DNA of 16,489 bases from Clostridia bacterium (GTDB lineage Bacteria; Bacillota; Clostridia; Christensenellales; CAG-1252). The number at the start of each line of letters is the position of its first letter. Within the stretch, counting starts at the first letter, position 1. The notes beneath the pieces were generated by a model. The model saw only the letters and a program-made list of their open reading frames with translations. It was not told the origin of the DNA and searched no databases. Below are positions 1 to 7,462 of this stretch, in pieces. The DNA lies in the NCBI GenBank assembly GCA_009928745.1, contig SACC01000007.1, positions 1 through 16,489 of the forward strand, read 5' to 3'. Both the position numbers and the translations under genes were made by a program.

Positions 1-2
1 AA

Positions 3-413
3 ACAATAGTAATGTATTATTCGTGCAATGGTCATACCAAGTCTGTTGCAGAAAAAAAAGCTAGGGAATTAGGCGCTGATATAGTAGAGATAAAAGAGCT
101 GAAGAAGAGAAGCGTACTGAGCGCGTATTCAAAAGGATGCTTCGCCGCTCTTCGTCAAAAATCCGTTAAGGTGCTGCCGTTCTTCGTTGATTACAGCAAT
201 TACGGCAAAATTATACTATGCGCTCCTGTTTGGGCAAGTTTTCCCGCTCCCGCGTTTAATAGTATTGTTGATGCATTGCCGGCAGCCAAGGAAGTCGAGG
301 TATATTTGGTATCCGGTAGCGGTAATTCAGGCAGCAGAGCAAAAGTTACAGCCAAGATAGAGAAACAGGGCTGCATGGTAACGGGCTACACCGATATTTT
401 AGAAAGTAGATAA
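3..413 (+). CDS. Flavodoxin family protein, 5' end cut by the window
   Basis: Small FMN-binding electron carrier of the flavodoxin fold, expected in the cytoplasm. The first ATG in frame is at 12, but the frame is open to the window edge and the codons before it read T-I-V. That completes the usual first beta strand (a hydrophobic run ending in Y-Y-S), so the true start lies upstream and the gene is 5'-partial. The S-C-N-G-H-T-K segment directly after the strand fits the FMN phosphate-binding loop (S/T-x-N/T-G-x-T). A second loop follows at A-P-V-W-A-S-F-P-A-P, where flavodoxins contact the isoalloxazine ring. Visible length of 133-136 residues suits a short flavodoxin lacking the long-chain insertion. 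The next gene starts 15 bp after the stop, so they probably share a transcript. The family is clear; the redox partner is unknown. Confidence 0.85.
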   Translation, partial: TIVMYYSCNGHTKSVAEKKARELGADIVEIKELKKRSVLSAYSKGCFAALRQKSVKVLPFFVDYSNYGKIILCAPVWASFPAPAFNSIVDALPAAKEVEVYLVSGSGNSGSRAKVTAKIEKQGCMVTGYTDILESR

Positions 414-428
414 TTAATAGGAGAAAAT

Positions 429-1553
429 ATGGCAAAAAAGTCAACTGGCGGGAAGAGCGCAAAGATTGCGCTGAGTGTTATTATAAGTTTTATTTTGCTA
501 ATAATGCTTATCACCTCTGCAGCAATCGGAGTCTTTTGGACAGAACTTGCTGCAATACGCAATATTGAGCAAATTGACGATTACGGCTTTTTTGTAATGG
601 AATATAAGCGTGATTATAACCTTGACCATCTGTTATCCGTGGGCGCATCTTCAGATCAAGAATTGATTGACTACATAGTAAAACAGATATTCAAGGGCAT
701 ACCGATAAAAATTGATATGTCGGATTACGCATGTACTACATTTAACTCTGTAACTGCCGAAGGCGAATACCTTTTTGCAAGGAATTTTGATTGGGAGTAT
801 TCCCCGTCTTTGATGGTGTGGACCGCTCCCGATAACGGATATGCAAGTATCTCCATGGTTAATCTGGGATTCTTGGCTTATGCCAAAGACTATTTGCCGG
901 ATAAATATTTCAATCGTTTTTTGACGCTTGCCGCGCCATATGTGCCGGTCGACGGTATGAACGAAGCCGGACTTGCAATAGGCGTGCTTTATCTCGAAGC
1001 CGAACCGACTGCGCAAGACACGGGCAAAATCGGATTGACCACTACCACAATGATTCGACTGGTGCTTGACAAGGCGGCAACTGTTGCAGAGGCGATAGCG
1101 TTATTCGAGGCATACGATATGCATGATTCAGCAGGCGCTTGTTATCATTATCAGATAGCGGACGCAACAGGCGCATCGGTTATTATCGAATATATTGATA
1201 ACGAAATGACTTTGATATATCCTGAGCATAATGATGGCAACGCTGTTGATTTTCAGATGGCAGCCAACTTCTTTATTACGCCCGATGTCAGCGATATTGA
1301 TCTTGGAATTGAGAGGTATACTGCGGTAAAAGATGCCTTGACCGCATCCAATGGACTAACAACTAAGGAAGAAGCTATGGCTTTGCTTCAAGAAGTCAGG
1401 CTTGATAATTATATTGAAGAAAGCGGCTTCATCAATGATACGCAGTGGAGCGCTGTATATGACCTGACCAACCGCACTTTGAATATTTGCATAGGTATGA
1501 ATTATGAGACGATATATTCCTTTGCAATAGATTCTCCTATGCAGATTAAGTAG
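429..1553 (+). CDS. Membrane-anchored choloylglycine hydrolase / linear amide C-N hydrolase family protein
   Basis: 374-residue Ntn-hydrolase of the choloylglycine hydrolase / acid-ceramidase-like group, which cleaves linear amide bonds such as N-acyl amino acids, bile-salt amides or penicillin V. A lysine-rich N-terminus and one hydrophobic helix (about 12-36) anchor it to the membrane, with the enzyme domain outside. The likely nucleophile is Cys102 in A-C-T-T-F. Arg118 and Asp121 follow at +16 and +19, the same spacing as Cys2, Arg18 and Asp21 of bile salt hydrolases. Other family marks are V-D-G-M-N-E-A-G-L (about 174-182), A-A-N-F-F around Asn280, E-R-Y around Arg297, and W-S-A-V-Y-D near 340. 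The 101 residues before Cys102 must be removed to free the catalytic amine, so self-cleavage is expected. The start is set by AGGAG at 419-423. The substrate cannot be read from the sequence; bile-salt activity is only one option. Confidence 0.85.
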   Translation: MAKKSTGGKSAKIALSVIISFILLIMLITSAAIGVFWTELAAIRNIEQIDDYGFFVMEYKRDYNLDHLLSVGASSDQELIDYIVKQIFKGIPIKIDMSDYACTTFNSVTAEGEYLFARNFDWEYSPSLMVWTAPDNGYASISMVNLGFLAYAKDYLPDKYFNRFLTLAAPYVPVDGMNEAGLAIGVLYLEAEPTAQDTGKIGLTTTTMIRLVLDKAATVAEAIALFEAYDMHDSAGACYHYQIADATGASVIIEYIDNEMTLIYPEHNDGNAVDFQMAANFFITPDVSDIDLGIERYTAVKDALTASNGLTTKEEAMALLQEVRLDNYIEESGFINDTQWSAVYDLTNRTLNICIGMNYETIYSFAIDSPMQIK

Positions 1554-1622
1554 TTTGTTGTCCATTTTAGAGTGACTAAAACTACAATAACAATTAATCA
1601 TTATCTGAATAGCATTATAAAT

Positions 1623-1650
1623 AAAAGGACTGCTAATAACAGTCCTTTTT
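1623..1650. terminator. Bidirectional intrinsic terminator between convergent genes
   Basis: A 10-bp perfect stem (aaaaggactg at 1623-1632 against cagtcctttt at 1640-1649) with a 7-nt loop. It ends in a T-run on the plus strand and, by symmetry, on the minus strand. It lies between the ends of the hydrolase gene (1553) and rocD (1698), so it can stop transcription from both sides. Confidence 0.88.
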
Positions 1651-1697
1651 GCATGTATTGTTTTTGCTTTATTCCTTAAAGAGAAGTCAAAGTCACA

Positions 1698-2897
1698 TCA
1701 ATTTTTGCCAGAAAATGCCTCGGCAATTATTACGCAAGCGGCGTCTAATTGCGCGTATGTAATTATTAGCGGGGGAGCAAATCGGATAGTTTGTCTATTA
1801 GTATCTTTGGCAAGCACTCCGCCTTCAATTAATTTTTTTACATAAGGCGCTGCAGAACTCTTGAACTCTACCCCGATAAGCAGACCTTTGCCGCGTATTT
1901 CCTTAATATCGTCGTTGATAATTGCGCGCAGCTTATCCATAAAATATTTCCCTTTTTCTTCCGCTTGCGCTGCGTAATCACCCTTAACAAGTATTTCTAT
2001 TGTCTTTACGGCAATAGCCGCGGCGAGAGGATTGCCGCCAAAAGTCGAGCCGTGAGAGCCGTTGTCGAATACGCCGAGAATAGAGCTGTCAGCTGCAACT
2101 GCCGATACCGGCATTATGCCTCCGCCTAGCGCCTTGCCTAAGATATATATATCGGGTTCGACTTCCTCATGCTGACACGCAAACATTTTGCCTGTGCGGG
2201 CAAAACCTGTCTGCACCTCGTCTGCGATAAATAATATGTTGTTGTCGGTACAAATGCCTCTTACTTTTTTCAGATAACCTTCAGGCGGTACGATTATTCC
2301 CGCTTCGCCCTGTATCGGTTCCACAAGAAATGCGACAGTGTTATCATTTATTGCGGCGCTCAACGCCTTTATGTCGCCGAAGGGTATTATCTTGAAGCCG
2401 CAAGAGTAAGGTCCAAAGCCTTTGCGCGCGGAGTTATCAGTGCTGAAGGATATAATTGTACTTGTTCTTCCGTGAAAATTGCGTCCGCAAACTATTATCT
2501 CCTGTTCGCCGTCTTTGACGCCTTTTATGTAATTGCCCCAGCGGCGCGCGCATTTTATTGCGGTTTCTACCGCTTCTGCGCCAGTGTTCATAGGTAATAT
2601 CATATTTTTATTAGTCAAATTACAAAGGCTTTCATAGAATTCGCATAGAACTGAGTTGTGAAAAGCACGCGAAGTTAGCGTCACTTTGTCTAGCTGCGCT
2701 TTTGCAGCGGCAACGATTTCGGGATGGCAGTGACCTAGATTGAGCGCAGAATATGCGCTCAACATATCAAAATACTGCTTGCCCTCGGGGCTTATTGCTA
2801 TCGCTCCGCTTGCCTTTTCAATAACAACCTCTTTTGGGCTGTAATTACGCGCTCCGTATTTTTCGGTTTTTGCTATGATATCCTTAGATGTTAGCAT
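1698..2897 (-). CDS. rocD: Ornithine aminotransferase
   Basis: PLP enzyme of class III aminotransferases that moves the delta-amino group of ornithine to 2-oxoglutarate, giving glutamate-5-semialdehyde and glutamate; it acts in the cytoplasm in arginine/ornithine breakdown or proline synthesis. At 399 residues it has the usual bacterial length. Lys255 in L-G-K-A-L-G-G-G is the PLP lysine and Asp226 in A-D-E-V-Q-T-G binds the pyridine nitrogen. The ornithine-type signatures are present: R-N-Y-S-P near residue 19, S-A-Y-S-A-L-N-L-G-H-C-H-P at 48-59 and Q-G-E-A-G at 196-200. These match human OAT Tyr55, Tyr85 and Glu235, and argue against acetylornithine or GABA aminotransferases. AGGAGG sits 7 nt before the ATG. 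It has its own promoter and a long leader and stands alone: no arginase or proline gene is adjacent. Read-through from the phosphatase gene is possible. Confidence 0.93.
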   Translation of the reverse strand: MLTSKDIIAKTEKYGARNYSPKEVVIEKASGAIAISPEGKQYFDMLSAYSALNLGHCHPEIVAAAKAQLDKVTLTSRAFHNSVLCEFYESLCNLTNKNMILPMNTGAEAVETAIKCARRWGNYIKGVKDGEQEIIVCGRNFHGRTSTIISFSTDNSARKGFGPYSCGFKIIPFGDIKALSAAINDNTVAFLVEPIQGEAGIIVPPEGYLKKVRGICTDNNILFIADEVQTGFARTGKMFACQHEEVEPDIYILGKALGGGIMPVSAVAADSSILGVFDNGSHGSTFGGNPLAAAIAVKTIEILVKGDYAAQAEEKGKYFMDKLRAIINDDIKEIRGKGLLIGVEFKSSAAPYVKKLIEGGVLAKDTNRQTIRFAPPLIITYAQLDAACVIIAEAFSGKN

Positions 2898-3026
2898 TTG
2901 TTCCTCCTAGTCGCATCTACCGTAGTTAATAAAAGAAAAACAAGGCAGAATCTTATCAATGGAAAGTTAATTCCAAAAAAGCGTTTGAATTAGCCATACA
3001 ATTATGGCTTTGTTAATTTGTCAGCA
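2898..3026 (-). promoter_or_regulatory. Long structured 5' leader of rocD
   Basis: About 130 nt lie between the predicted start of transcription (near 3026) and the rocD ATG. The leader contains a perfect 7-bp hairpin (agccata 2992-2998 / tatggct 3003-3009, 4-nt loop). Directly after it comes a second dyad (taattc 2968-2973 / gaatta 2987-2992) whose loop carries a run of six U in the transcript. The two dyads share one base. I recognise no known riboswitch family. This could be a regulatory leader or chance structure in AT-rich DNA. Confidence 0.35.
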
Positions 3027-3032
3027 ATTTAT

Positions 3033-3060
3033 ATTATACCAAATTAGTAAAGCTTTGTAA
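3033..3060 (-). promoter_or_regulatory. rocD promoter (sigma-A type, extended -10)
   Basis: On the minus strand, TTACAA (3060-3055), a 16-bp spacer and TATAAT (3038-3033). A TG one base before the -10 box gives an extended -10. A/T-rich tandem repeats just upstream (3064-3087) could act as an UP-like element. Confidence 0.6.
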
Positions 3061-3063
3061 TGT

Positions 3064-3087
3064 TTTTATACAAAATTTTATACAAAA
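3064..3087. repeat. Exact 12-bp tandem duplication
   Basis: The unit ttttatacaaaa occurs twice without a gap (3064-3075 and 3076-3087). The pair ends directly against the stop codon of the phosphatase gene and lies 4 bp upstream of the rocD -35 box. Each unit is itself nearly palindromic. Confidence 0.9.
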
Positions 3088-3849
3088 TCAATTTTGGGAT
3101 ATTTTTTCGGTGTATCTTTCTCTAATATCAGATAATGCTTTAGCGTCAAGTCCGAATTCTTCCAAAAGATAATTTTCTAAAGTTGTATACCGTTCTTTGA
3201 TTGCTGAAAATGCGGTTTCGAGCAAACATTCGTGTACGACAAAAAGCGGTTCAAAGCGCTTTAAAAGTCTTGCGCGGAATATTTTGGGAATATAGTGACC
3301 GACTTTGTCCTCTATATGCTTTTTGATTTCCAGACTCTTCATATAGTCTTCAAGTATATATTGATAATCCACTCCAAGAATCATCAGCAGAATTGCGCTG
3401 CCAAGCCCCGCGCGGTCCTTGCCCGCGGTGCAGTGCTGCAATAGAGGTACTTCGCCCGCGCTGAGCGCTTCAGTCATTTTTTTGTAGCCTATGTTATTAA
3501 AAGGTATGCAACGGTAAGTGTCTTTTATATCCTCGAAAGTTACTTTGCGAAAAGCTTTCATAAAATGAGAAGATTTTTTTAATTTATAGAGCTTCTTGTT
3601 CTGCATATCGGTAGGGTAGTTAAGGTGTTTGGCGCCGATTAGTGCGTAAGGGTCTTTTTTTACTATCTCGAGTTCATCCACGTCCCTATAGTCAAAAATC
3701 ACCTTAAGGTTAAGGCTTTTCAAAAAGGCAATATCGGCAGGCGTTGCATCGTTAAGCATTGCGCTCCTGTAAAAAAGCCCTTTTTTTACTGTTCTGCCGT
3801 CTTGCGCAGGTGTTGCGCCAAGATCGCGAAAATTAAAAACTTTTTCCAT
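3088..3849 (-). CDS. IphP-like protein tyrosine/serine phosphatase
   Basis: 253-residue cysteine-dependent phosphatase of the bacterial Y_phosphatase3 (IphP/LipA-like) group, removing phosphate from phosphotyrosine, phosphoserine or possibly phosphoinositides. The active-site loop H-C-T-A-G-K-D-R-A-G (139-148) holds Cys140 and Arg146 and is the H-C-x-x-G-K-D-R-[TA]-G signature of the group. The N-terminal N-F-R-D-L-G (6-11) and F-D-Y-R-D-V-D-E (52-59) are the other family motifs. No signal peptide or membrane helix is seen, so it should be cytoplasmic, unlike secreted relatives. It follows the MFS transporter on the same strand with a 23-bp gap and only a weak ribosome binding site, so it is probably co-transcribed with it. 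The substrate is unknown, and the pairing with a transporter does not reveal it. Confidence 0.88.
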   Translation of the reverse strand: MEKVFNFRDLGATPAQDGRTVKKGLFYRSAMLNDATPADIAFLKSLNLKVIFDYRDVDELEIVKKDPYALIGAKHLNYPTDMQNKKLYKLKKSSHFMKAFRKVTFEDIKDTYRCIPFNNIGYKKMTEALSAGEVPLLQHCTAGKDRAGLGSAILLMILGVDYQYILEDYMKSLEIKKHIEDKVGHYIPKIFRARLLKRFEPLFVVHECLLETAFSAIKERYTTLENYLLEEFGLDAKALSDIRERYTEKISQN

Positions 3850-3872
3850 TTAATCCTACTTATATTTGAATT

Positions 3873-5210
3873 TTATTTTTCTACAGATGATACTGAATTA
3901 TTCGCGGCTTCTGCGGCGAGATTCTCCGCATTTACTTCGTTATTGGGTCTGTCTGATACGTTTTTAGGCAAGAAAAGTAATATTATACCGCCGATTAAGA
4001 AGAACAATATAAGCGAGGAAACGCCGATTCGCGGACTGCCTGTAATTGCCGTTGCTGCGCCCATTAGCGCTGGTCCTAATACTGATGCGCCTTTGCCGCA
4101 AATATCGTATATGCCGAAAAACTCATTGGACTTTTCTTTGGGTACAAGCTTTGCAAAATATGAGCGTGAAAGCGCCTGTATTCCGCCTTGGAATATTCCA
4201 ACGAAAAACGCCATAATGAAGAATTGCAACAAATTGTCGAGGAAAGCGCCAAAAATCGTTATTGCGATATAGCCTCCGATGCTGATAAGTATCAATACTC
4301 TCGGACTGTGCTTATCTGCGAACTTGCCGAATAGGAGCGCGCAAGGCCATGCGACTACCTGAGTCATCAAGAGAGCGACAACAAGATAGACGGCGTTGAT
4401 GTCGCCTAATATCTGTTTTGCATAAACAACGCTCATACCAATAATAGTGCCGACGCCGTTAATATAGAAGAAAAAAGCGATTACAAACATAAAAGCTGCC
4501 TTGTAGGCACGGAGATTTTTGAAGGTTATAGCAAGTTTTTTGAAAGCTTCTTTGATTTGGTTCTTGGCAGGCTCCACTCCGTGCACCTGTTTGTAGCTTC
4601 TTAAAAGCGGAGTAGACATAACAAACCACCAAATACCGGTGATTGCCATACCGATTATTATGGAAGTTCCCTCGCCGATAGGAAGTATCGGAGCGCCTTT
4701 TGGCATAGTCGCAAGTACATAAATGCCCAAGCACATTACAAAAGGTATACAGCTGCCAATGTAGCCCCAGGCAAAGCCCCGAGAGGATATGTTGTCCATG
4801 CGGTTATCCTGCGTAATATCAACTAGCATTGCATCGTAAAATACTACAGAACCGCTCATGCCTATACGGCTCATAATGATAACTGCCGCAAGATACGGGA
4901 TACTTCTGCTGATACCGACTAAGAAACATCCTACAACACCAATAAGAAGGAATATAAAAAACATTTTCTTTTTCATGCCCCTATTATCGGCGATAGCGCC
5001 AAGTATCGGATTAAGCAGGGCGATTGCTAGCGCGGATAGGGAAAGCAGGGTGCCAAATATTGCCGTTATCTGTACCTCAGTATATCCCTGCGCTTTCGCA
5101 AGAGTGTCGTAATATATCGGTAACAGTGAGCAGATCATCATTACGAATGCCGAATTGCCGACATCGTAGAGTACCCAATTTTTCTCAAGTTTTGTCATCT
5201 TAAATTTCAT
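3873..5210 (-). CDS. MFS transporter of the Atg22/UMF1 type
   Basis: 445-residue integral membrane protein with about 12 hydrophobic helices, related to the Atg22/UMF1 branch of the major facilitator superfamily. Family marks are W-V-L-Y-D-V-G-N-S-A-F at the start (12-22), the MFS loop G-A-I-A-D-N-R-G-M-K-K-K (71-82), Y-D-A-M-L-V-D-I (125-132) and S-R-G-F-A-W-G-Y-I-G-S (143-153). Fungal Atg22 exports amino acids from the vacuole; substrates of bacterial members are mostly unknown. The frame is open from an ATG at 5222, but that codon has no ribosome binding site. GAGG at 5220-5217 is 6 nt before the ATG at 5210, so 5210 is chosen. The C-terminus is a short polar tail rich in Asn, Ala and Ser. 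It is the first gene of the operon with the phosphatase, and divergent from the phospholipase gene. Confidence 0.87.
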   Translation of the reverse strand: MKFKMTKLEKNWVLYDVGNSAFVMMICSLLPIYYDTLAKAQGYTEVQITAIFGTLLSLSALAIALLNPILGAIADNRGMKKKMFFIFLLIGVVGCFLVGISRSIPYLAAVIIMSRIGMSGSVVFYDAMLVDITQDNRMDNISSRGFAWGYIGSCIPFVMCLGIYVLATMPKGAPILPIGEGTSIIIGMAITGIWWFVMSTPLLRSYKQVHGVEPAKNQIKEAFKKLAITFKNLRAYKAAFMFVIAFFFYINGVGTIIGMSVVYAKQILGDINAVYLVVALLMTQVVAWPCALLFGKFADKHSPRVLILISIGGYIAITIFGAFLDNLLQFFIMAFFVGIFQGGIQALSRSYFAKLVPKEKSNEFFGIYDICGKGASVLGPALMGAATAITGSPRIGVSSLILFFLIGGIILLFLPKNVSDRPNNEVNAENLAAEAANNSVSSVEK

Positions 5211-5287
5211 AAAAATCCTCATAGATAATATTCGTGGGCATTTATTAATGTTATTTTAACATAAAACAAAATGTTTTTCTATCAATT

Positions 5288-5316
5288 ATTACAAATTATA
5301 ACTTATGTGATATAAT
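5288..5316 (+). promoter_or_regulatory. Promoter of the zinc-phospholipase gene
   Basis: TATAAT at 5311-5316 with a TG at 5308-5309 gives an extended -10. TTACAA at 5289-5294 is the best -35 box, with a 16-bp spacer. Transcription would begin near 5323, about 24 nt before the chosen ATG. It overlaps the promoter of the opposite operon. Confidence 0.65.
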
Positions 5317-5324
5317 ATTTGTAA
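5295..5324 (-). promoter_or_regulatory. Promoter of the Atg22-type transporter/phosphatase operon
   Basis: On the minus strand, TTACAA (5324-5319), an 18-bp spacer and TATAAT (5300-5295). The -35 boxes of this and the opposing promoter lie in the two arms of an inverted repeat. The leader to the ATG at 5210 would be about 78 nt. A weaker alternative -10, TAAAAT with an upstream TG, is nearer the gene but lacks a -35 box. Confidence 0.5.
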
Positions 5325-5346
5325 TTATATTAATATGAGGTGCAAG

Positions 5347-6282
5347 ATGCCGTCCAATGTTATACATTATTATTTTGCGAAAACCGTAAAGGAAGAGTTG
5401 AATTCTGACATTAAAGCGATAATTGACAACAATTCGCAAGCTTTTTTGTTAGGCGCGCAGGGTCCCGATCCGCTTTTTTATCTAAAATTCGAGAAAGAGC
5501 CGCTAAATCAGCTCGGCGAATACATACATAAGGCTACAGATGCACATTTGATTTTTCAAGCGTCAGCAGATTATGCAAAAAGCCGTAACAGCGGCACGAT
5601 TATCGCATTTTTGCTTGGACAGCTGTGTCATTATGCAGCAGATGCTGTAATTCACCCGTACGTGTATTATAAGGAAAAGGATATGCTGAAGTTTTATCCT
5701 GCTAACGCGCATGAAAATATGCATGTTATTCTTGAAAGCGCCTTTGATTATATATGTATGAGAGATAATATGAAAGTCAATACCGTATTCCACAAAAGCT
5801 ATAAGAATTTGAACATACAAGCTGCCGCAAGAAAGGAGATTGCCGTATATTATTCAAAATTAATCGCGCCGATGTTCAATATTGAGCTTTCGCCTGAAAA
5901 AGTAATGGGCGCAATTAAACTGATGCGCGTATTTCTCCGATTTTGCGATGATACGACGGGAATAAAATATTTGTTTATTAGAGCGTTAGAGATAATAGCC
6001 CGCGCTCCCCAATGCGTCAGCCCATTTGTGCGTCCCCGCCGTGAAAAGATAAATGAGGACTGGATGAACCTGAATCGCGCGTCTTTTGCAAAATATCATA
6101 ACGAACCTGAATTAACCAATGAAACCTTCGCAGAACTACTTTTGCGAGCCGAGAAAGACGCAGTTAAACTTATAGTGAATTTTTACGACTATATAAGTAA
6201 AGACATTGCTCTTGATAAGCAACTTTATTACCGCAACTACAGCGGAGAATTATTAGAGCAATCCGCAAAGATTGCCGAATAA
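5347..6282 (+). CDS. Zinc-dependent phospholipase C family protein
   Basis: 311-residue protein of the Zn_dep_PLPC fold (bacterial phospholipase C / S1-P1-like helical metalloproteins). The N-terminus M-P-S-N-x-x-H and the downstream acidic and histidine residues form the expected metal-ligand set: His7, Asp41 in G-P-D-P, His61, His95 and Asp99 in C-H-Y-A-A-D, His103, and His122/Glu130 in the following helix. Secreted phospholipases C have a signal peptide; this one has none, so it is probably cytoplasmic, and its substrate is open. Many such short bacterial members are uncharacterised. An in-frame ATG exists at 5335 but lacks a ribosome binding site. GAGG at 5337-5340 is 6 nt before the ATG at 5347, and starting there gives the M-P-S-N terminus of the family. 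It is monocistronic, with a divergent promoter shared with the transporter operon. Confidence 0.85.
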   Translation: MPSNVIHYYFAKTVKEELNSDIKAIIDNNSQAFLLGAQGPDPLFYLKFEKEPLNQLGEYIHKATDAHLIFQASADYAKSRNSGTIIAFLLGQLCHYAADAVIHPYVYYKEKDMLKFYPANAHENMHVILESAFDYICMRDNMKVNTVFHKSYKNLNIQAAARKEIAVYYSKLIAPMFNIELSPEKVMGAIKLMRVFLRFCDDTTGIKYLFIRALEIIARAPQCVSPFVRPRREKINEDWMNLNRASFAKYHNEPELTNETFAELLLRAEKDAVKLIVNFYDYISKDIALDKQLYYRNYSGELLEQSAKIAE

Positions 6283-6328
6283 GCAAATAATATAGAGATT
6301 AAAGATTAGGAATATCGACAATTTGCTT
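6281..6328. repeat. Long-loop inverted repeat between convergent stop codons
   Basis: AAGCAAAT (6281-6288) and ATTTGCTT (6321-6328) are 8-bp inverted copies with 32 nt between them. They run from the phospholipase stop codon to the stop codon of the DUF2804 gene. Without a T-run or GC-rich stem it is a poor intrinsic terminator, but no other terminator is visible here. Confidence 0.35.
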
Positions 6329-7389
6329 TATATTCTTGTGCTCTTGTCTTCTCCTATACCGTACATTCCGTCGATAATGTATTTTTTACCGTTAGTGTCG
6401 TGCACGTAGCCGCTTACTTTGCCGAAAGGCAAAGTATAGCTGATATCCAAAATGCCCAGATGCGTCATCATCTTAAAATCCGCTTCAATATCAAAGTATA
6501 CTTCTACGGTATTATGTTCGTCAGTAACCTTCCACTTATTCTTGCTGATTTTTTCGAACTTGACCGGCGGTATCGGGCAGCTCTGGTTCTCCAGCCACAA
6601 CAGATTTTCGTTATAATCGTCCTGATTAATAGACTGGTTGCGGGTAAAATTGATTGCGAGATATTTTTGTTCACCGTCAATCTCGGTTTTGCCCATTGTA
6701 GTCAGCCAGTCGTAGTGCGCCTTAAAAGGATAGTATCCCTTGTGGTCATCAATAATTGAAGTTGAATTATCATTCGTCAGTATCTTTTTTCCGTTGATTA
6801 CTATATAGCCTTCCGCCTTAAAAAAGTCTTTCTCCGAATAAAGCGGCTTATTGGAGCCGAACGGAATGTTGACGATGGAAGGAGGCGATATTCTTGACAG
6901 CTTTAATTCGAATTCCACAGCGCCCGACTTCTTGTTTTTTGAATTGCCTTTAGCGCGGCACAAGCCGTTTTGAAATTCGTTATTCAATTCGGCAAAAGAG
7001 TTTTTGGTAGTTAGCGTCGTTACGCTGTCGATAAGATTAGGGGCAACGATACAATTTTTTGCCTGAGTAAAATTTACCCAGCTGTAAGTCTTTTTTTCGG
7101 TCTTGTCAAAATATACGAATATGCTGAAGCCCATCATTCCCATATGGTATACGGCGGATAATAACGTACCTTCGTCAAGCATTACCTCAAGCGCCTCCCA
7201 TTTTGTGAATCTTATCTTATTAAGCGCGTGCGGTAATAACTTTCCGCAAGGCTTAACGCAGTCTAAGAAATTAAGATTCTCAATCGGCGTTGCAAAAGTG
7301 CCGAATAGCGACTGACCGTCTTGCACAATGCATTTTGGTGAAGCCACCGGTCTTCTTTTCTCTGAAATGTAATCGGGGTATTTATCCAT
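6328..7389 (-). CDS. DUF2804 family protein
   Basis: 353-residue protein that I assign to DUF2804, a family of unknown function with a mainly beta-sandwich, tocopherol-cyclase/lipocalin-like look. Conserved blocks are D-D-H-K-G-Y-Y-P-F-K-A-H-Y-D-W (214-228) and N-F-T-R-N-Q-S-I-N-Q-D-D-Y-N-E-N (247-262), followed by L-L-W. No signal peptide or membrane segment is seen. The open frame extends upstream to 7515, but those 42 residues are not typical of the family. AAGGAG (7401-7396) is 6 nt before the ATG at 7389 and a promoter lies between 7415 and 7443, inside the extension, so 7389 is the start. It is a single-gene unit convergent with the phospholipase gene. Its function is not known; an inferred carbohydrate- or lipid-binding role would rest only on fold. 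Confidence 0.78.
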   Translation of the reverse strand: MDKYPDYISEKRRPVASPKCIVQDGQSLFGTFATPIENLNFLDCVKPCGKLLPHALNKIRFTKWEALEVMLDEGTLLSAVYHMGMMGFSIFVYFDKTEKKTYSWVNFTQAKNCIVAPNLIDSVTTLTTKNSFAELNNEFQNGLCRAKGNSKNKKSGAVEFELKLSRISPPSIVNIPFGSNKPLYSEKDFFKAEGYIVINGKKILTNDNSTSIIDDHKGYYPFKAHYDWLTTMGKTEIDGEQKYLAINFTRNQSINQDDYNENLLWLENQSCPIPPVKFEKISKNKWKVTDEHNTVEVYFDIEADFKMMTHLGILDISYTLPFGKVSGYVHDTNGKKYIIDGMYGIGEDKSTRI

Positions 7390-7414
7390 AATATTCTCCT
7401 TTATCATAATAGTA

Positions 7415-7443
7415 AGTTTAGCATATTTATTAGTTGAATGCAA
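7415..7443 (-). promoter_or_regulatory. Promoter of the DUF2804 gene
   Basis: On the minus strand, TTGCAT (7443-7438), a 17-bp spacer and TAAACT (7420-7415), with a TG before the -10 box. Transcription would start near 7407, about 18 nt before the ATG at 7389. Confidence 0.55.
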
Positions 7444-7462
7444 TAGCAAGCAATCGCAGGGT

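Larger units (their letters stand above)
5288..5325. repeat. 9-bp inverted repeat spanning divergent promoters
   Basis: ATTACAAAT (5288-5296) and ATTTGTAAT (5317-5325) are perfect inverted copies separated by 20 bp. Each arm contains the -35 box of one promoter. It could be an operator for one shared regulator, or simply follow from two similar promoters facing each other. Confidence 0.7.

Noticed and set aside
3064..3087. Start of a CRISPR array
   Set aside because: The two units are adjacent without spacers and only 12 bp long; there are no cas genes.
3802..4272. Plus-strand reading frame opposite the transporter gene
   Set aside because: It is the antisense shadow of two well-supported genes and has no ribosome binding site or recognisable domain.
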